From NCBI RefSeq assembly GCF_034008315.1, contig NZ_CP125377.1, forward strand, positions 4,834,501 through 4,898,500: a DNA stretch of 64,000 bases, in the 5' to 3' direction. The notes beneath the pieces were generated by a model. It worked only from the letters and a program-made list of their open reading frames with translations. It had not been told where the DNA came from and made no database searches. This DNA is from Pseudomonas sp. P8_241 (GTDB lineage: Bacteria; Pseudomonadota; Gammaproteobacteria; Pseudomonadales; Pseudomonadaceae). A program made the translations under genes and the position numbers. The first letter of the stretch is position 1, and the number at the start of each line of letters is the position of its first letter. This document shows, in pieces, positions 27,145-37,600 of the stretch.

Positions 27145-28733
27145 GCCGTGCCCTCGCCGTCCCGGTGCAACCTTTCGATGCGGCGAGCATGGCGACCGGG
27201 ACCAAAGTCTTCGCGTTTGCCACCATGTGCATCGGTATGTTCATCGCACTGCTGGATATCCAGATTGTCTCCGCGTCGTTGCGCGACATCGGCGGCGGGC
27301 TCTCAGCCGGTACCGACGAAACCGCCTGGGTACAGACCAGCTACCTGATCGCCGAAATCATCGTGATACCGCTGTCCGGCTGGCTGTCCCGAGTGTTTTC
27401 CACGCGCTGGCTGTTTTGCGCCTCTGCGGTGGGTTTCACCCTGACCAGTCTGTTGTGCGGCGCGGCCTGGAACATCCAGAGCATGATTACCTTCCGCGCC
27501 CTGCAGGGTTTTCTTGGCGGCTCGATGATCCCGCTGGTGTTCACCACGGCGTTCTTTTTCTTCACCGGCAAACAGCGGGTGATTGCTGCCGCCACCATCG
27601 GCGCCGTGGCTTCGCTGGCCCCGACCCTGGGGCCGGTGATCGGCGGCTGGATCACCGATGTGTCGTCCTGGCATTGGCTGTTCTACATCAACCTCGTACC
27701 GGGGATCTTCGTCGCGGTGGCCGTGCCCTTGCTGGTGAAAATCGACCAACCGGAATTGTCGCTGCTCAAAGGCGCGGACTACTTGAGCATGGTGTTTCTG
27801 GCGCTGTTCCTCGGCTGCCTGGAATACACCCTCGAAGAAGGCCCGCGCTGGAACTGGTTCAGCGATCACACCATCCTGACCACGGCGTGGATCAGCGGCC
27901 TGTCGGGCCTGGCGTTCATCGGCCGGACTTTGCACGTGGCCAATCCGATTGTCGATCTGCGCGCCCTGAAGGATCGCAATTTCGCGCTCGGCTGTTTCTT
28001 CTCGTTCGTCACCGGCATCGGCCTGTTCGCCACCATTTACCTGACGCCGTTGTTTCTCGGGCGGGTGCGCGGCTATGGCGCGCTGGACATTGGCCTGGCG
28101 GTTTTCTCCACCGGGGTGTTCCAGGTCATGGCTATTCCGCTGTATGCCTTTCTGGCCAACCGCGTGGACCTGCGCTGGATCATGATGACCGGGCTTGGGT
28201 TGTTCGCGTTGTCGATGTGGGATTTCAGCCCGATCACCCATGACTGGGGGGCCAAAGAACTCATGCTGCCGCAAGCCCTGCGTGGCATTGCCCAGCAATT
28301 GGCGGTGCCGCCAGCGGTGACCTTGACCCTCGGCGGTTTGGCACCGGCGCGGCTCAAACATGCGTCGGGCTTGTTCAACCTGATGCGCAATCTGGGCGGC
28401 GCCATTGGCATCGCCGCGTGCGCGACCATTCTCAATGACCGCACCAACCTGCATTTCACGCGGCTGGCGGAAAACCTCAACAGCACCAACGAAGCGCTCA
28501 ACCAATGGCTGACTCAGGTGGGCAACAACTTCGCCACCCTCGGCCAGGGCGGCGATGTCGGTGTCACCGCCGCCCTGCATCATCTGTGGTTGCTGACCTA
28601 TCGTGAGGCGCAGACACAGACCTATGGCGATGCGTTTCTGATGATCATGGTCTGCTTCATCATCGCCACGGCGATGGTGCCGCTGATGCGCAAAGTGCAA
28701 CCACCGGCCGCACCGAGTGCCGATGCTCATTGA
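27141..28733 (+). CDS. EmrB-like DHA2-family MFS efflux pump
   Basis: 530 residues with 14 hydrophobic segments, typical of the drug:H+ antiporter-2 family. The motif LDIQIVSASLRDIGGGL near the N-terminus and GFLGGSMIPLVF and TLGPVIGGWITD (motif C) in the middle are diagnostic. Pairs with the EmrA-like adaptor, to which it is translationally coupled, to expel hydrophobic or acidic compounds. Substrate unknown. Confidence 0.92.
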   Translation: MSRALAVPVQPFDAASMATGTKVFAFATMCIGMFIALLDIQIVSASLRDIGGGLSAGTDETAWVQTSYLIAEIIVIPLSGWLSRVFSTRWLFCASAVGFTLTSLLCGAAWNIQSMITFRALQGFLGGSMIPLVFTTAFFFFTGKQRVIAAATIGAVASLAPTLGPVIGGWITDVSSWHWLFYINLVPGIFVAVAVPLLVKIDQPELSLLKGADYLSMVFLALFLGCLEYTLEEGPRWNWFSDHTILTTAWISGLSGLAFIGRTLHVANPIVDLRALKDRNFALGCFFSFVTGIGLFATIYLTPLFLGRVRGYGALDIGLAVFSTGVFQVMAIPLYAFLANRVDLRWIMMTGLGLFALSMWDFSPITHDWGAKELMLPQALRGIAQQLAVPPAVTLTLGGLAPARLKHASGLFNLMRNLGGAIGIAACATILNDRTNLHFTRLAENLNSTNEALNQWLTQVGNNFATLGQGGDVGVTAALHHLWLLTYREAQTQTYGDAFLMIMVCFIIATAMVPLMRKVQPPAAPSADAH

Positions 28734-28754
28734 GCCTCGGCACCCTTGTTGAAA

Positions 28755-29195
28755 TCAGGCCTGAGGGGTTTTGCGGAAACCGACGGCCAGACGGTTCCAG
28801 CTGTTGATGGTGCTGATCGCCACGGTCAGATCGACCATTTCCTTGGGCGTGAACCGGGCGCTGACCACTTCGTAGTCTTCATCCGGTGCATGGGTCAGGC
28901 TCAGTTGGGTCAGGGATTCGGTCCAGAGCAGCGCGGCACGTTCACGCTCGCTGAAGAACGGTGCCTCGCGCCAGGCCGTCACGGCGAACAGGCGACGCGG
29001 GGTTTCGCCACCCTTGATTGCGTCGCTGGTGTGCATGTCGATGCAGAAGGCGCAGCCGTTGATTTGCGAAGCGCGCAGCTTGACCAGTTCAATCAGGTTC
29101 TTTTCCAGCGGCAGCTTCGACACTGCGGTTTCCAACGCGATCATCGCTTTGAGGGCATCAGGGGACGCGGTGTAAAAATCGATACGCGGTTGCAT
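28755..29195 (-). CDS. Carboxymuconolactone decarboxylase / AhpD-like peroxidase-family protein
   Basis: 146 residues from ATG 29195, which has a GGAG site; the longer open frame is not supported. The redox motif CAFCIDMH (CxxC followed by His) in INGCAFCIDMHTSD is the AhpD-type active site. Convergent with the EmrB gene. Likely an alkylhydroperoxidase or antioxidant protein rather than a true decarboxylase. Confidence 0.88.
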   Translation of the reverse strand: MQPRIDFYTASPDALKAMIALETAVSKLPLEKNLIELVKLRASQINGCAFCIDMHTSDAIKGGETPRRLFAVTAWREAPFFSERERAALLWTESLTQLSLTHAPDEDYEVVSARFTPKEMVDLTVAISTINSWNRLAVGFRKTPQA

Positions 29196-29306
29196 GGTCT
29201 GCTCCAGGGCAAGTGGGTGTGTGACTACGTTAGCCCCCCGCCCCGGTTGCACAAATAGCCAATATTCCAGAAGTCGAGGAGGCCATTGGGTTTTGCTCAC
29301 GGCGGT

Positions 29307-29332
29307 CATCGCGAGCAAGCTCGCTCCTACAG
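29307..29332. repeat. Single REP element (GTAGGAGCGAGCTTGCTCGCGAT type)
   Basis: One copy lying between the AhpD-like start and the mechanosensitive-channel stop, with no inverted partner nearby. Confidence 0.8.
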
Positions 29333-29373
29333 GGAACACGGTCATATGTGAGAGTGAACCGCGCAGCGGCCAT

Positions 29374-30816
29374 TCAAACCCGATTGCGCAACCACTGCAA
29401 AAAGCCCTTTTTCGCCTCCGCCACCGGCAGCTCCTGAGTCAGGGTTTTCGCTTTGTACAACCGGTAATCGAGCAAGGTTTTCATCGCATCGCCGATGTCG
29501 TGACGGGCATCCAGGCATGGCTTGAGGTACGACTTTTCGATGCGGTACAAGCCACAAAAGGTCTTGGCGGTAAACTGCGCGGGCACCGAACTGTCGTCCA
29601 GGATGCCGGCCTCGCCAATCACTTCACCCGGCCCCATGCGCCCGGATTCGAAAGGTTCACCGTGCCGGGTCAGCGTCACCGTCACCACCCCCGACTCGAT
29701 GATGAACAAGTGATCACTGACCTCCCCCGCGCCGAGGATCGTTTCCCCGGCGCGGAAGGTTTGCAGGGTCATGTTCTGGCTGAAGGTGTCCTTTTCCTCC
29801 TGACGCAAAGTAGAGAAAATCGGCGAACTGTCGAGCAATGCCCGGGGCCGTGACAGGTTGTCGGACAGCGTGGGTTCGACGCTCGACAACAGGTTGACCC
29901 CGGACGCCTGCAAGTGTCGGTACGCCAGGTCGAACAGCTGATTGCGCACCGTGCGTTTCTCGCTCATCGACGCGACAAACCCGCTGATTTCGTATTCCAC
30001 ACCCGTGCTGCTGGAACCTTTCAATGCGACGCTCGGTGCCGGTGTGTCCAGCAGAAAACGGCAACCTTGCATGGCGCGCTCAAGCGCATCGATCACCGTA
30101 TTCGGTCGCGCATGGGGGCTCACTTGAAGGGTGATGGATACGCCGAACATATCGCTCGGACGGCTGAAGTTGATGATCTTGGCCTTGGCGGCCAGGGAAT
30201 TGGGAATCACCGCCAGGCTGCCTTGAGCGGTTTGCAGGCGCGTGGCCCGCCAGTCGATGTCGGTGACTCGGCCTTCGGTGCCGTCGATGGAGATCCAGTC
30301 ATCCAGTTGATAGGGTTTGGTGGTGTTCAGGACGATCCCGGAAAACACGTCGCTGAGGGTACTTTGCAACGCCAGACCGACGATGATTGCCAACGCACCG
30401 GATGTCGCCAGAACGCCTTTGACCGGCAATTCGAGCACGTAGGCCAGCGCGGCGATGACCGCAATCAGAAAAATCACCGCGCCAAGCAAATCCTGAAGCA
30501 GCCGCCCGGTGTGCCCTACCCGCTGCATCATCACGGCGCCGATCAGTACGGTCAGGGTCCGCGCGCCGAACAGCCACCAACCAATCTGCAAACCAGTCGC
30601 CGCCAGATGCAGGGGTACGTTTTCAGGCCACGGCGCAGGCTCGAGCGGATTGAGACCTTCGTTGAACAGCAGAACACTGAACAACGCAAAAATCACCACC
30701 CGCACCAACAGCCGCCAGCCACTGCCCATCGTACTGAGCAAGCGCCACAAACCCAGGTCGATCAGGATCAGCAGCATCGCGCAGATCAGCGGGTGTTCGG
30801 TGAGCAATGACAGCAT
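29374..30816 (-). CDS. MscS-type channel with cyclic-nucleotide-binding domain
   Basis: 480 residues from ATG 30816 (GGAG site at proper distance). Four or so membrane helices occupy ~1-165, the last with the MscS pore pattern (VLATSGALAIIVGLALQSTLSDVFSGIVL). A cytoplasmic MscS beta domain (DDWISIDGTEGRVTDIDWRATRLQ) follows. The C-terminal ~130 residues are a cNMP-binding domain (FRAGETILGAGEVSDHLFIIESG, then GRMGPGEVIGEAGIL). This domain order is that of bacterial cyclic-nucleotide-gated channels; whether cAMP or c-di-GMP binds cannot be seen. Confidence 0.9.
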   Translation of the reverse strand: MLSLLTEHPLICAMLLILIDLGLWRLLSTMGSGWRLLVRVVIFALFSVLLFNEGLNPLEPAPWPENVPLHLAATGLQIGWWLFGARTLTVLIGAVMMQRVGHTGRLLQDLLGAVIFLIAVIAALAYVLELPVKGVLATSGALAIIVGLALQSTLSDVFSGIVLNTTKPYQLDDWISIDGTEGRVTDIDWRATRLQTAQGSLAVIPNSLAAKAKIINFSRPSDMFGVSITLQVSPHARPNTVIDALERAMQGCRFLLDTPAPSVALKGSSSTGVEYEISGFVASMSEKRTVRNQLFDLAYRHLQASGVNLLSSVEPTLSDNLSRPRALLDSSPIFSTLRQEEKDTFSQNMTLQTFRAGETILGAGEVSDHLFIIESGVVTVTLTRHGEPFESGRMGPGEVIGEAGILDDSSVPAQFTAKTFCGLYRIEKSYLKPCLDARHDIGDAMKTLLDYRLYKAKTLTQELPVAEAKKGFLQWLRNRV

Positions 30817-30905
30817 CAAACAACTCCAGCAAAGGCCAATGAGGCGAAGATCGCACAGATTGGCCATAGTGTAGGAGCAATTGATTTGAGTGATTCTGTC
30901 GGCAT

Positions 30906-30941
30906 CAAAAAACAAATGTGGGAACGAGCAGGCTCGTTCCC
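30906..30941 (-). terminator. Rho-independent terminator of the isochorismatase-like gene
   Basis: On the minus strand a perfect 10-bp stem with a 2-base loop (30941-30920, GGGAACGAGC core) is followed by ACATTTGTTTTTT. It begins 14 bases after the isochorismatase-family stop at 30955. Confidence 0.85.
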
Positions 30942-30954
30942 GGTAAAGGGGACC

Positions 30955-31641
30955 TCAGGTGCGTTGCGAATCCAGCACTTCGTGTTCGTTCGCCACTTGC
31001 TGGGCCTTGAGGTAGCTCTCGATCAGCAATTGATAATGCGGCATGGCCTGGGCGTAGACCGCCGCCCACTCTTGCGCGTCCGGACGGTTCCACGAACCTT
31101 GCAGCTCGGACAGCGTCGCCATGATGTCGATCGGCACCACACCGGCCTGGGCGAGACGGGCAATGGTCAGGTCGGTGGCAAGTTTCGAGTGGTTGCCCGA
31201 GGCATCGACCACGGCAAACACTTTGTAGCCTTCATGCACGGCCGCGATGGACGGGAACGCCAGGCACACGCTGGTCAGGGTGCCGGCGATCACCAGGGTT
31301 TTCTTGCCGGTGGCTTTGACCGCGGCGTGAAACTGCGCGTTATCCCAGGCGTTGATTTCACCTTTACGCGCCACGTATTGCGCATGGGGCGCCGCCTCGT
31401 GAATTTCCGGAATCAACGGCCCGTTCGGCCCTTGTGGAACAGAGGCAGTGGTGATCACCGGCATCTTGAGCAAGGTCGCAGCCTTGGCCAGGGCGATGGC
31501 GTTGGCGCGCAATTGCGGTACGTCCATGTCCTTGACGATCTGGAACAGCCCGCTCTGGTGGTCGATCAACAGCATCGCGCTGTCGTTGGGGTCGATGGTC
31601 GGTTTCTGGCCGTTGAAGTTGGCCGCGTTGACGGTGTTCAT
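30955..31641 (-). CDS. Isochorismatase-family hydrolase (YcaC-like)
   Basis: 228 residues from ATG 31641. Cysteine-hydrolase triad: Asp in [10 protein letters not shown], Lys in ARKGEINAW and Cys in [12 protein letters not shown]. Closest in pattern to YcaC-type hydrolases of unknown substrate rather than to PhzD isochorismatases, which it should not be called. Single gene, flanked upstream by the pirin gene. Confidence 0.88.
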   Translation of the reverse strand: MNTVNAANFNGQKPTIDPNDSAMLLIDHQSGLFQIVKDMDVPQLRANAIALAKAATLLKMPVITTASVPQGPNGPLIPEIHEAAPHAQYVARKGEINAWDNAQFHAAVKATGKKTLVIAGTLTSVCLAFPSIAAVHEGYKVFAVVDASGNHSKLATDLTIARLAQAGVVPIDIMATLSELQGSWNRPDAQEWAAVYAQAMPHYQLLIESYLKAQQVANEHEVLDSQRT

Positions 31642-31735
31642 GAGCGTTTCCTCTTTCGTTTGGGCAACAGCCATCCCTGGCCTGAGAACCGGCCTACTCA
31701 TCCTGTGTAGAGTCGGGTTATGGAAGGGCTACGGA

Positions 31736-32602
31736 TTAACCGTGCATCTGGCCGAAGCGGCCGGACTGGAAGTCGGCGAAGGCCTGGTGGATTTCCTGCT
31801 CGGTGTTCATCACGAACGGTCCGTGGCCGACAATCGGTTCGTCGATCGGCTCGCCGCTGAGCAACAACACCACTGCGTCGCCATTGGCTTCGAGGGTCAA
31901 CTGATCGCCATCGCGCTCCAACAGGGCCAGTTGCCCCTCGCGCACCAGCTCCAGACCATTGACCTGAACCGTGCCGCGCAGCACCACCAGTGCAGTGTTG
32001 CGACCTTCATGCAGGTCCAGTGTCAGCAACTTGCCGCCGTTGAGACGCAGATCCCAGACATCAATCGGGGTGAACGTGCGCGATGGGCCGGTACGGCCGT
32101 CGAACTCACCGGCGATCAGGCGCAGGCTACCGGCGTTGTCCTTCAGGGTGATGTTCGGGATATCACCATCGAGGATCGTCTGGTAACCGGGCTCGGCCAT
32201 TTTGTCCTTGGCGGGCAGGTTGACCCACAGTTGCACCATCTCCAGGGTCCCGCCGCTTTTGGCGAAGTCTGCGGAGTGAAACTCCTCATGCAGGATGCCC
32301 GAGGCGGCGGTCATCCATTGCACGTCGCCGGGGCCGATCTTGCCGCCACTGCCAGTAGAGTCGCGGTGTTCGACTTCACCCTTGTAAACGATAGTCACGG
32401 TTTCGAAGCCACGGTGCGGATGCTGACCAACGCCACGTCGCTCGGTGGTCGGCGTAAATTCCGCAGGCCCGGCGTGGTCAAGCAGCAAGAATGGGCTGAT
32501 GTGTTTGCCCAGGTTGTCGTAGGAAAACAGCGTGCGAACCGGAAAACCGTCGCCGACCCAATGGGCCCGTGGGCTGGTGTAGATACCGATGATGTTTTTC
32601 AT
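31736..32602 (-). CDS. Pirin-family protein
   Basis: 288 residues from ATG 32602, bicupin fold. The metal-binding signature is HPHRGFETVT, with His also in GILHEEFHS; the C-terminal ALLERDGDQL-type cupin is degenerate as usual. Bacterial pirins bind iron and some are quercetinase-like dioxygenases or regulators; no specific role can be assigned. Divergent from a LysR regulator 104 bases away, which probably controls it. Confidence 0.93.
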   Translation of the reverse strand: MKNIIGIYTSPRAHWVGDGFPVRTLFSYDNLGKHISPFLLLDHAGPAEFTPTTERRGVGQHPHRGFETVTIVYKGEVEHRDSTGSGGKIGPGDVQWMTAASGILHEEFHSADFAKSGGTLEMVQLWVNLPAKDKMAEPGYQTILDGDIPNITLKDNAGSLRLIAGEFDGRTGPSRTFTPIDVWDLRLNGGKLLTLDLHEGRNTALVVLRGTVQVNGLELVREGQLALLERDGDQLTLEANGDAVVLLLSGEPIDEPIVGHGPFVMNTEQEIHQAFADFQSGRFGQMHG

Positions 32603-32706
32603 GGTCTCTCCTGATGAAGTGAATGAAGCCATGGACAAAGCTTAAAACCATGACCTTTGCTGCGCTAGACTGCAAAAATCAGCTTTAGCGTTCTATCTGG
32701 AGAACG

Positions 32707-33615
32707 ATGGTGGAAGACCTCAACACCCTCTACTACTTCACCCAAGTGGTGGAACATCATGGTTTTGCCGCTGCCGGGCGGGCGCTGGACATGCCCAAGT
32801 CCAAGCTCAGCCGTCGCATTGCGCAACTTGAAGAGCGCCTCGGCGTGCGTCTGTTGCACCGCACCAGTCGGCATTGCTCACTGACCGAAATTGGCCAGGC
32901 TTACTACCAGCGTTGCCTGGCCATGCGCGTGGAAGCGGAAAGCGCCGCCGAACTGATCGAGCGCAACCGCGCCGAGCCCCAGGGGATGGTGCGCGTCAGT
33001 TGTCCGACCGCGCTGCTCAATTCCTGGGTCGGGCCGATGTTGTCCCGCTATCTGCTCAAGTACCCCTTGGTGGAGTTGTTCATCGAGAGCACCAACCGTC
33101 GGGTCGACCTGATTCACGAAGGTTTCGACATTGCGCTGCGGGTGCGTTTTCCACCGCTGGAAAACTCCGACATGGTGATGAAGGTATTGGGTAACAGCAC
33201 CCAGAGCGTCGTCGGCAGCCCGGCGCTCGCGCAGCGCCTGTCGACCCCGCCGTCACCGGCCGATCTCAGTGGTTTGCCGAGCCTGCATTGGGGCGCAGCG
33301 CAGCGTGAGTATCAATGGGAACTGTTCGGCGCCGACGGCAGCACCGCGCTGATCCGGCACACGCCAAGGATGGTCACCGATGACCTGTTGGCCTTGCGTC
33401 ATGCGGCGGTTGCCGGCATCGGTGTCGTGCACCTGCCGAGCGTTGTGGTACGCAATGAAATCGCCGCCGGGCGTCTGGTGGAACTGGTGCCGGGTTGGGC
33501 GCCGCAGAGCGGCGTCATCCACGCCATTTTTCCATCACGACGCGGGTTGCTGCCGTCGGTGCGCACGCTGATAGATTTTCTCGGTGAGGAATTCAGTCGC
33601 AGTGATATTGCCTGA
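32707..33615 (+). CDS. LysR-family regulator
   Basis: 302 residues, a standard LysR length. The N-terminal winged helix-turn-helix reads LNTLYYFTQVVEHHGFAAAGRALDMPKSKLSRRIAQLEERLG, and the rest is the periplasmic-binding-like effector domain. Shares a 104-base intergenic region with the divergent pirin gene, the usual arrangement of a LysR regulator with its target. Confidence 0.93.
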   Translation: MVEDLNTLYYFTQVVEHHGFAAAGRALDMPKSKLSRRIAQLEERLGVRLLHRTSRHCSLTEIGQAYYQRCLAMRVEAESAAELIERNRAEPQGMVRVSCPTALLNSWVGPMLSRYLLKYPLVELFIESTNRRVDLIHEGFDIALRVRFPPLENSDMVMKVLGNSTQSVVGSPALAQRLSTPPSPADLSGLPSLHWGAAQREYQWELFGADGSTALIRHTPRMVTDDLLALRHAAVAGIGVVHLPSVVVRNEIAAGRLVELVPGWAPQSGVIHAIFPSRRGLLPSVRTLIDFLGEEFSRSDIA

Positions 33616-33683
33616 AGGCAGCTACAAGCTTTGAGCTTCAAGCGGCAAGTTGATCGGTCAGGTTCTGGAACCTCGTCGCCCCT

Positions 33684-33745
33684 ATCGCGAGCAGGCTCGC
33701 ACACAAGGGAATGCGGTCAAATGTGTGAGCGAGCCTGCTCGCGAT
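33684..33745. repeat. REP pair (variant)
   Basis: Inverted copies ATCGCGAGCAGGCTCGCACACA and its complement, spaced about 18 bases, between the LysR gene and dkgB. The usual CTCCTAC end is replaced by CACACA. Confidence 0.75.
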
Positions 33746-33891
33746 GAGGGCAGCACAATCACCATCAATCTCTCTGACTTCAGGCGATTCGTGATTTGCG
33801 GTAAACATTGCTTTGCCAATCCAGCGGTTTTTCCCGGGCACACAGACGCCGATACTGGCGCCCATTCCCGCTGCAATCACTGGAGTCATAC

Positions 33892-34695
33892 ATGTCTATC
33901 CCCGCATTCGGCCTGGGCACCTTTCGCTTGCAAGGCCAGGTTGTCATCGATTCGGTGAGCACCGGCCTGGAACTGGGCTACCGTGCCATCGACACCGCGC
34001 AAATCTACGAAAACGAAGCCGAGGTCGGCCAAGCCATTGCTGCCAGCGGTGTGGCCCGTGATGAGCTGTTCATCACCAGCAAGATCTGGGTCGCCAACTT
34101 CGCCCGGGATCGCTTGATCGAAAGCCTCAAGGAGAGCCTGCGCAAGCTGCAAACCGACTGCCTGGACCTGACCCTGATCCACTGGCCATCACCGGAAGAC
34201 CAGATACCGGTCGAGGAATTCATGGGTGCCCTGCTGGAAGCCAGGCAACTGGGACTGACCCGGCAAATCGGCGTGTCCAACTTCACCATCGACCTGATGA
34301 AGCAGGCCATTGCCGCCATTGGTGCCGAACACATCGCCACCAACCAGATCGAACTGCACCCGTACCTGCAAAACCGTAAAGTCGCCGAGTTCGCCCAGAG
34401 CCAGGGCATCGGGATCACCTCATACATGACGCTGGCCTACGGTGAAGTGCTCAAAGACCCGGTCATCCAGCAAATTGCCGAGCGCCTTCAGGCGACCGCG
34501 GCTCAGGTCACCCTGGCCTGGGCCCTGCAATCGGGTTATGCGGTCATCCCTTCCTCGACCCGACGCGCCAACCTTGAAAGCAACCTGTGCGCCACTGCTC
34601 TGACGCTGAGCGAGGCCGATATGGGCTTGATCGCAGCACTGGATCGCGGCCAGCGCCTGACCAGCCCGAAAGGCATCGCGCCAGCCTGGGACTGA
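33892..34695 (+). CDS. dkgB: Aldo/keto reductase (2,5-diketo-D-gluconate reductase B type)
   Basis: 267 residues from ATG 33892, preceded by TGGAG. NADPH-dependent reductase with the family tetrad: Asp and Tyr in [12 protein letters not shown], Lys in ITSKIWV, His in LTLIHWPSP. Reduces methylglyoxal, diketogluconate and similar carbonyls. Its stop is only two bases from that of the convergent kinase gene, with no terminator between them. Confidence 0.9.
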   Translation: MSIPAFGLGTFRLQGQVVIDSVSTGLELGYRAIDTAQIYENEAEVGQAIAASGVARDELFITSKIWVANFARDRLIESLKESLRKLQTDCLDLTLIHWPSPEDQIPVEEFMGALLEARQLGLTRQIGVSNFTIDLMKQAIAAIGAEHIATNQIELHPYLQNRKVAEFAQSQGIGITSYMTLAYGEVLKDPVIQQIAERLQATAAQVTLAWALQSGYAVIPSSTRRANLESNLCATALTLSEADMGLIAALDRGQRLTSPKGIAPAWD

Positions 34696-34697
34696 AT

Positions 34698-37600
34698 TCA
34701 ATCCTGTTGAAGCTTCCGGTCCAGCCGGGCCATGGCTTGTTGCAACTGATCGACGGCATCGTCGATCAGCGGCGCGTGGTCACTATTGAGCGCCCGCTCC
34801 AGTTGCTCGCAACACTCCACCAGGGCCAGCGCCCGAATCAGCAGCGCCCCACCCTTGATCCGGTGCGCCAGTTCGCGCAAACCGGAACGATTGCCGCTGG
34901 TATGCATGGCGAGCAGATGAACGCGATCCTCGCGGTTGCTCAACTCCAGGTCATGTAGCAGCTGATCCATGAGTTCACGTTCCGTATCGGCATATCGATC
35001 CAGTCCACTTAAATCGAACTCCACCGGACCGTCGTCGACCTGCTTCGCTGACACTTCAGCAAAACGCTGTGCCAACCACACCTGCAGATCCATCAAGCGA
35101 ATGGGCTTGAACAGGCAATCGTCCATGCCCGCCTCCTGGCAGCGGATCTTCTCCTGCGTTTGTGCATTGGCGGTAAAGCCCAGGATCAGCAGCGGCGGTA
35201 AACCCTGCCGGCGTTCTTCATCGCGTATCGCTCGTGCCAACTCGTAGCCGCTGAGCACTGGCATGCTGCAATCTGTAATAACCACGTCGAGCTTATGCGC
35301 ATGCCATTGCTCAAGGGCCTGCGCGCCGTTCTCCGCCAGGAGCACGCGGTGCCCCAGATAGCTCAGCTGCCGTGAGAGCAGCAATCGATTGGCCGGATAA
35401 TCGTCGACCACCAGAATCGTCAAGGACCGGGTGCAGAGCGGAGCCTCGCATTGGCGCAACTCGCTCTCGGGCAGCGGCGGCAAGACGATCAAATCAAGGT
35501 TGATGTCGACCCGCGTTCCCTCCCCCAGCGCGCTATCGAGCTTCAATCGCCCGCCCATCATTTCGCACAGCGTACGACTGATCACCAACCCCAGCCCGGA
35601 ACCCTGCCCGGCTGATTGTTGGTTGTTGCCCGCCTGCGCGAAGGGACTGAACAGGCGCCGCTGGTCGAAAGCACTGATACCGATACCGCTGTCGGCAATG
35701 CGCACGCTGACAGCCAAATGCGCTGACGGCCTTGGCTGCGCCCGCAAGGTCAGGCTTACCGCACCTTCGTGGGTGAACTTGATGGCGTTGCTCAACAGAT
35801 TGGACAGCACCTGCTTGAGGCGCAGTGGATCGAGCATCACATCGCAATCACTCTGATTGTCCAGCTCGACCCGCCATTGCAGGTTTTTCTGCACCGCCAG
35901 ACCTTCGAAAACTCGACAGACCGAGGCCACCAACGCCCGCAAGTTGACCCGTTCCGGCGTCAGCGACAAATGCCCGGACTCGATACGAGCGATGTCCAGA
36001 ATGTCGCCGATCAACGCCAGCAACTGTTGCCCTGCATGGGAGGCGACTTCGATGGCGGAACGATCCGTCACGCCTTCATCCGCCCGCTTCAGCGCCAGTT
36101 CGAGCATGCCGAGCAATGCATTCATCGGCGTGCGGATTTCATGGCTCATGGTTGCCAGAAACGTGGTTTTTGCACGATTGGCATCGTCCGCGGCATCCTT
36201 GGCCTCCTGCAATTGGCAGAGCCATTGCTGACGCTGCCGAATTTGCCGGCGCTGCCACAGGATCCCCACCAATGCGAACAGCAGCAGAATGCCCGCGATT
36301 GAAAACGCCTGCAAAATCGCTTGCCGATGCCGCAGCCAGTAGCTCTGCTCCACCATTGAGTCGTAGCGCCAGGGTTGGGTCAGCTCGTCGATTTCATCGG
36401 GAGGAATACTCAATAACGCCTTGTCCAGAATCGAGTGCAGCTCGATCGCATCCCGGCTGGTCGCCAAGGTACTGCGGGCGGGATCCGTGCCCACGGTACT
36501 GGTCACTTGCAGGCGATCGTGGTACTGCCGGGCGATCAGGTAACGGGCGCTGATCAGTGAGTTGATGCCACCCTGCACTTTGCCTTGGTCGACCATCTCC
36601 ATGGCGTCATTGGTCAAAGGAGCATCCACCATCTGGATCAATGGAAAGTGCTGCCGAATGAAATCACCGGTAATATTGCCATAGGTCAACGCCAGGACCT
36701 TCCCGGCCATATCGTCCAGCGTCCTGGGGCTGTCCGGTGCCGCCCGGGTCACCAGCACCGACGGGCTGTTGAGAAAGGAGCGGGTAAAACGCAACGTTCC
36801 TTCGCGCTGGGAACTGAGTCCAATGCCCGCCAACACGTCGACCTGGCCATCCTTGATACCCGTCAGCATGTCCGTCACGGACTTCATGCCACGGACATCG
36901 AATTGCAACCCGGTACGCTGGCTGATTTTCGCCAGCACATCGATGACGATTCCACGAAACCTGCCCTTGCTGTCGATGAAGGAAATCGGCGGGATATTCA
37001 CGTTGATCGCCACGTTCACACGCGGATGCCGTTCGAGCCAACGCTGCTCCGACACACTGAGCTGCAGCGGCTGATTGCCCGGGATGGAGGCTCCATTCGC
37101 GCCCCAGCGCCGCAGGATATTCATCTGTTCATTGGTGGTGACGAGCGCCAGCGCCTTGTTGACGATGCGCAACAACGGCGAGTTGTCACGGCTCATCGCA
37201 AACGCAAAGACACCGGACTCCATGGGCGAAAAATCAGCCAGCTGGACATTGCCCAGATAGTTTTTGCTGATCAGGTAATTGGCACTGATTGCATCTCCCA
37301 GGTACACATCAGCCTGACCAAACGCCACCGCCCCCATGGCGGCCAGGGTTGAGGGGAATAGTTTCAACTGCGCACGGGAATAGAACCGTTGCACGCTGTG
37401 TTCGGGCAAATAGTGATAAAGCGTCACCAGCCGTTTGCCGGCCAGCGTCGGATCCAGCGCCACCGTGGAGTCATCGACCGTGACCAATACCGGTTGATCG
37501 ACCGCATAGGCGCTGGACATCTGTAACTGCGGGTCCTCGGACTCAAAACGATTGGCCGTTCCCAGCAAGTCAGCCTGCCCTTCCTTGATCGCCTGCACCG

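Noticed and set aside
27303..28730. A 475-codon minus-strand frame opposite the EmrB-like gene
   Set aside because: Composition rich in H, Q and R with no domain; the plus strand has 14 transmembrane segments.
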